Positions 6,019 through 9,231 of a stretch of 9,231 nt of DNA are shown one piece after another (position 1 is the first letter of the stretch; the number at the start of each line of letters is the position of its first letter). Under the pieces are notes generated by a model. The model saw only the letters and a list, made by a program, of their open reading frames with translations. It ran no database searches and had not been told where the DNA came from. Source of the DNA: Lachnospiraceae bacterium (GTDB lineage Bacteria; Bacillota; Clostridia; Lachnospirales; Lachnospiraceae); the NCBI GenBank assembly GCA_020860745.1, contig JAJBTR010000309.1, forward strand, positions 1-9,231. The letters run 5' to 3'. Made by a program: the position numbers and the translations under genes.

Positions 6019-6936
6019 ATGGAATTACATTCTTTAGATGAAATCATGGAGATGACCGCGAAGGCACAGAAGAAGCCGACCATGGCGGTAGCAGGCGCGG
6101 CGAAGGCTGCCGTGATCGACGCTGTTCTGGAGGCGGTGGACCATGATCAGGTGACACCCATACTGGTAGGCGACACAGAACAGATCTGTGAAATGCTGAA
6201 AGAACGCGGCAGAGAGCCGGCGGACTTTGAGATTGTCGAGACCGGGGAAGGACAGACGCCGGCGGAGACAGCTGTGGATATCATCAAAGACGGAAAAGCA
6301 GACTTCCTGATGAAAGGCTCTGTGGAGACTTCTGATCTGCTGCATCCGGTTGTAAAACGGGAGAACGGCCTGCGGACCGGGAGAACCATCTCACATGTTG
6401 CTTTTTATCAGCTTCCGTTTTATCACAAGCTGCTTATTACAACAGACGACGGTATTACAGCATATCCTGATCTGAAGAAAAAGAAGGATATCATCATCAA
6501 CGCGGTGGAAGCTCTGCACGCGCTGGGTTATGAATGCCCGAAGGTGGCTGTGCTGTGCTGCAAAGAAACGCCCGACGAGGGATTGCCGGAGACCATTGAG
6601 GCGAGAAAACTTCAGGAACTGTGCGAGCAGGGAGAGATGGGCAACTGTAAAGTGGTCGGACCGATTTCCTATGATCTGGCGCTCAGTGCGGAACGCGCAA
6701 AGCTGAAAAAGTATGACTGCCCTTACAGCGGAGACTTTGATGTGCTGGTTGTGCCGAATATCCATGCGGGCAATATTCTGGGTAAATGTCTGGAGCTGCT
6801 GCCGGGTGTTGAGATGTGTAGCTATGTATCCGGCGCCAGGATTCCGATTGTACTCACATCCCGGGCGGCATCGGCAAAAGAAAGGTTAACCTGTATCGCA
6901 CTGGCGGGTGTGATTGCTTCCCGCCGTGAAAAATAA
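6019..6936 (+). CDS. ptb: Phosphate butyryltransferase-family acyltransferase
   Basis: Transfers an acyl group from CoA to phosphate, supplying the acyl phosphate used by the kinase encoded just upstream. The 305-residue product has the Pta/Ptb two-domain fold. Visible blocks are PTMAVAGAAKAAVIDAV (20-36), DFLMKGSVET (95-104), ISHVAFYQLPFYHKLLITTDDGI (124-146, usually ...TDAAMN), GPISYDLALS (214-223), VVPNIHAGNILGK (244-256) and ARIPIVLTSRA (273-283). The length equals that of clostridial Ptb (about 300), not the longer Pta. The usual TDAAMNIAPDL stretch reads TDDGITAYPDL, a difference in a conserved loop. The ribosome site AAAGGAG (6006-6012) is 6 bases before the ATG; the gap from buk is 24 bases. 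The order kinase before transferase is the reverse of the ptb-buk order common in clostridia. Confidence 0.9.
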   Translation: MELHSLDEIMEMTAKAQKKPTMAVAGAAKAAVIDAVLEAVDHDQVTPILVGDTEQICEMLKERGREPADFEIVETGEGQTPAETAVDIIKDGKADFLMKGSVETSDLLHPVVKRENGLRTGRTISHVAFYQLPFYHKLLITTDDGITAYPDLKKKKDIIINAVEALHALGYECPKVAVLCCKETPDEGLPETIEARKLQELCEQGEMGNCKVVGPISYDLALSAERAKLKKYDCPYSGDFDVLVVPNIHAGNILGKCLELLPGVEMCSYVSGARIPIVLTSRAASAKERLTCIALAGVIASRREK

Positions 6937-6956
6937 AAATTGAGAGGAGAATAAAC

Positions 6957-7805
6957 ATGTCAATTCAATCTTATGTACATGTAGAACAGTTTGAGGAATA
7001 CAAGGAGCGCTTTAAAGATTTTGCGTATCTGGAGAGAAGCGAGGACGGCGTTTTGTTCTGCCGTCTGCATTGGAAAGGCGGTCCGGTATTGTGGAGCTAT
7101 CAGACACAGCATGCATACGGCGAACTGTGGAGCGCGATCGGCCATGATAAGAAAAATGAGGTCATGATTCTGACCTGTACGGATCCGTACTGGCTTTGCC
7201 ACGAGAGTGATCCGGCGTCCTTTGATGAGGTAGAGCAGAGCGGCGATACCAGCATCAAATATAACGTAAACATTCCGGATACGATGAATTTTGTAGAAAA
7301 CTTTATCAATGATATTGAGATTCCGGTGATTGCCGCTATCAATGGCCAGGGCATGCATTACGAGTTTGCGCTGATGGCTGACATTACACTGTGCTTCCCT
7401 GAATTCGTGTTCTCTGACCAGCATTTCTCCAAGAGCATGGTTTGCGGCGATGGTATGGCGTTTGCCTATCGTGTGTGCGCAGGTGTGAAGCGCAGCTCTT
7501 ATATGATGTACATGGAGCCGAAAATTGATGCCGAGACTGCTCTTCAGTACGGCCTGGTAAATGAGATTGTTCCGCACGACCAGCTGATCGACCGCGCTTA
7601 TCAGATTGCGGCGCATATTATGAAATCAGAGCGCACGGTACGCCGTCTTGTGCATGAGATTACCATGCGTCCGTGGAAGCGCGCCCTGCAGGATGACGAG
7701 CGTGTCAATGTACTCTGCGAGATGTATTCCGTACAGCTGCTGAAATCGGAGCATCACTTTGACCAGATCGTATCCTCCTTTGACGCAGAGAGGGAACAGT
7801 TTTAA
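6957..7805 (+). CDS. Crotonase-superfamily beta-diketone hydrolase (6-oxocamphor hydrolase-like), candidate dihydrophloroglucinol cyclohydrolase
   Basis: Generic annotation would be enoyl-CoA hydratase/isomerase, but the sequence follows 6-oxocamphor hydrolase (OCH), a crotonase that cleaves a C-C bond in cyclic 1,3-diketones and does not use CoA. By hand alignment with the OCH sequence as I recall it, all five of its active-site residues have counterparts: His52 (OCH His45), His134 (His122), His156 and Asp165 (the His145/Asp154 dyad, same 9-residue spacing, in SDQHF...CGDG) and Glu255 (Glu244). Shared text includes EVMILTCT (68-75), IPVIAAING (122-130) and TALQYGLVNEI (194-204). The product has 282 residues. 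The ribosome site GAGAGGAG (6942-6949) is 7 bases before the ATG. In this operon the product would be a 3-hydroxy-5-oxo acid for the dehydrogenase, making ring opening of dihydrophloroglucinol the likely reaction. Family placement is strong; substrate is inferred. Confidence 0.8.
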   Translation: MSIQSYVHVEQFEEYKERFKDFAYLERSEDGVLFCRLHWKGGPVLWSYQTQHAYGELWSAIGHDKKNEVMILTCTDPYWLCHESDPASFDEVEQSGDTSIKYNVNIPDTMNFVENFINDIEIPVIAAINGQGMHYEFALMADITLCFPEFVFSDQHFSKSMVCGDGMAFAYRVCAGVKRSSYMMYMEPKIDAETALQYGLVNEIVPHDQLIDRAYQIAAHIMKSERTVRRLVHEITMRPWKRALQDDERVNVLCEMYSVQLLKSEHHFDQIVSSFDAEREQF

Positions 7806-7853
7806 TCCCACATTATTTCCGGGCAGCAATTAGAAACAAACAGATGATTTTAC

Positions 7854-7878
7854 GGGGAATCCGAAATTCGGATTCCCC
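7854..7878. repeat. Perfect 25-bp palindrome between the hydrolase and transporter genes
   Basis: GGGGAATCCGAA (7854-7865) and TTCGGATTCCCC (7867-7878) are exact inverted copies around one central base. In RNA this makes a stable hairpin 8 bases before the ribosome site AAGGAGG (7887-7893) of the next gene. No T-run follows it on either strand, so it is not a standard intrinsic terminator. It could lower transporter expression, mark an RNA end, or be a protein-binding dyad. Confidence 0.75.
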
Positions 7879-7900
7879 ATAATTATAAGGAGGATTTTTT

Positions 7901-9127
7901 ATGAAAAATTTAAACCGCTGGGTTTACGCTATTGTCGGTGTAATTGTCCTGTTGATGGCGGGAATTTTTTACGGCTGGTCCATGATGTCAAAATCCATCG
8001 GCGCATCCCGGCCGGACTGGACTGCCGCACAGCTGTCCCTGACTTTCACACTGGCTGTGGCCTGTTTCTGCATCGCAGGCCTGATCGCAGGTATCCTGTC
8101 AAAAAAGATATCTCCCAGAGTCTTTGTGATTCTCGCAGGTATTTTTATGATGGCGGGCTTCCTGATCGCCTCCGCGACAAAAGCTTCTCCGGCCATGCTT
8201 TATATCGGCTTCGGCATTTTATGCGTTCTTGTCTCCGGATTTGCATATAACTCTACCATGAGCACGATCAGTTCCTGGTTCCCGGACAGACAGGGGCTGA
8301 TTTCCGGAATTCTGCTTATGGGGTTCGGCCTGAGCAGTTTTTTTATCGGCAAGATTTTTGCGGCGGTAACGCCTTCCGACGGAAGTGATTCCTGGTGCGT
8401 CACGTTCCGCGTAATTGGCATAGTGGTATTTGTGGTAATGATCCTGTGCAGCTTTTTTGTTGTAAAGCCCGGCGAAGACTTTCAGCCGCCGGCATCCGAA
8501 AAGAAAAGGAACGTCCGTGAACCTGCCAGTGATATCAACACCGGCCGCATGATCCGCATACCGTCTTTCTGGATGATTTATATCTGGGCGATTATGGTCA
8601 GCGCAGCCGGTCTGGCGCTCGTCGGACAGGCAAGCGGGATTGCCACCCAGGTCGGCCCGACCATGTCCGATGGGGTTATTGCGACTGTGGTCGGCATGGT
8701 CTCCGTTCTGAACGCGATCGGCCGTGTGATCTATGGCTGGATTTTTGATAAGAGGGGGTATCGCTTAACGATGCTGATGGATATCTGTTTCTTTTTCCTG
8801 GCAGCCCTGATTCTGGTGCTGGCGCTGCGCAGCAACAGCTTTATCCTGATTGTCGTCGGCTTTATTGTAGGCGGGTTCGCCTTTGGCGGCGTCACGCCGA
8901 TTCAGTCCGCGATCATCAGTGATTTTTACGGCAGGACATATTATTCCGTAAACTTTCCTGTAATCGTGACGAATCTGCTGATCGGGTCTTTCACATCCAC
9001 TATTTCCGGAAGGCTGTATGATATGAGCCAGTCCTATATGAGCACAATATTTATGATATTTGGCGTGACAGTAGTCGCTCTTGTCGCGTTTCTCTTTATC
9101 CGAAGACCGAAACCGGCGGAAAAATGA
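7901..9127 (+). CDS. OFA-family MFS transporter (oxalate/formate antiporter-like)
   Basis: Inner-membrane permease of the oxalate:formate antiporter branch of the MFS. The 408-residue product has about 12 hydrophobic segments with a charged middle loop (about 189-219). Its N-terminus (RWVYAIVGVIVLLMAGIFYGWS, with the FYGWS start of this branch at 23-27) and SSWFPDRQGLISGILLMGFG (124-143) are OFA signatures. The second-half MFS motif is GWIFDKRGYRL (279-289). ATG 7901 follows AAGGAGG by 7 bases. It is the last gene of the operon in view, 95 bases after the hydrolase gene, with the 25-bp palindrome in the gap. Members usually exchange or carry small organic anions, so either import of a pathway substrate or export/exchange of acidic end products such as acetate, acetoacetate or butyrate is plausible; the sequence cannot decide. 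Confidence 0.9.
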   Translation: MKNLNRWVYAIVGVIVLLMAGIFYGWSMMSKSIGASRPDWTAAQLSLTFTLAVACFCIAGLIAGILSKKISPRVFVILAGIFMMAGFLIASATKASPAMLYIGFGILCVLVSGFAYNSTMSTISSWFPDRQGLISGILLMGFGLSSFFIGKIFAAVTPSDGSDSWCVTFRVIGIVVFVVMILCSFFVVKPGEDFQPPASEKKRNVREPASDINTGRMIRIPSFWMIYIWAIMVSAAGLALVGQASGIATQVGPTMSDGVIATVVGMVSVLNAIGRVIYGWIFDKRGYRLTMLMDICFFFLAALILVLALRSNSFILIVVGFIVGGFAFGGVTPIQSAIISDFYGRTYYSVNFPVIVTNLLIGSFTSTISGRLYDMSQSYMSTIFMIFGVTVVALVAFLFIRRPKPAEK

Positions 9128-9143
9128 CGATAAACGGGCAAAA

Positions 9144-9197
9144 ATCATACCATTTCATATAAATTTTGTCCCCTGCGTTTTTATAAATGGGAATGAT
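9144..9197. repeat. AT-rich imperfect inverted repeat downstream of the operon
   Basis: ATCATACCATTTCATATAAA (9144-9163) pairs imperfectly with the segment 9179-9197 (TTTATAAATGGGAATGAT), leaving a loop of about 15 bases. It could help end the operon transcript, but the stem is interrupted and no clean T-run follows, so I do not call it a terminator. Beyond it CCAGTAAAA occurs twice (9208-9216 and 9222-9230). No gene is seen after 9127. Confidence 0.35.
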
Positions 9198-9231
9198 AAA
9201 ATAATATCCAGTAAAACACCTCCAGTAAAAA

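Noticed and set aside
3959..7805. Classical butyrate synthesis or fatty acid beta-oxidation operon
   Set aside because: There is no acyl-CoA dehydrogenase or electron-transfer flavoprotein. The dehydrogenase has the free-acid GxGLRW signature, the crotonase has hydrolase rather than hydratase residues, and a BKACE enzyme has no role in beta-oxidation.
9208..9230. CCAGTAAAA direct repeat as the start of a repeat array
   Set aside because: There are only two copies, 14 bases apart, at the window edge; not enough for a CRISPR or tandem array.

Overview
The window looks like a chromosomal segment from an anaerobic, low-to-mid GC Firmicute, probably a gut-type clostridium (Lachnospiraceae or a relative). 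The grounds are strong AGGAGG-type ribosome sites, a BioY biotin transporter behind a BirA-type operator, and a butyrate kinase/phosphotransbutyrylase pair inside a fermentative catabolic operon. All genes but the first are on the + strand.

Layout. (1) 1-156, minus strand: the N-terminus of a bioY gene that runs off the left edge. Its promoter is at 288-316 and overlaps a BirA-like operator at 310-343. (2) 482-1669: an MFS transporter whose natural start (ATG 459, good ribosome site) is one base out of frame, followed by an intrinsic terminator at 1733-1768. (3) 1922-9127: one long same-strand operon. Its order is thiolase, BKACE (DUF849) beta-keto acid cleavage enzyme, carnitine-dehydrogenase-like 3-hydroxyacid dehydrogenase, butyrate kinase, phosphate butyryltransferase, a 6-oxocamphor-hydrolase-like crotonase, and an OFA-type MFS transporter. 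(4) 9128-9231: AT-rich non-coding sequence.

How the genes fit together. The operon contains the logic of an anaerobic cyclic 1,3-diketone pathway, and the best match I know is phloroglucinol (flavonoid A-ring) breakdown. The crotonase would open dihydrophloroglucinol to 3-hydroxy-5-oxohexanoate. The dehydrogenase would oxidise that to 3,5-dioxohexanoate (triacetate). The BKACE enzyme would react triacetate with acetyl-CoA to give acetoacetate and acetoacetyl-CoA. Thiolase would split acetoacetyl-CoA to acetyl-CoA, and the acyltransferase/kinase pair would harvest ATP. Phloroglucinol reductase, a CoA-transferase for acetoacetate and a regulator are not in the window. The family assignments are well supported by motifs; the substrate assignment is an inference from how the chemistry fits.

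Two genes carry apparent lesions or recoding signals: an in-frame TGA at codon 56 of an otherwise perfect full-length thiolase frame, and the -1 offset at the start of the first MFS gene, which sits on an A AAA AAC heptamer.
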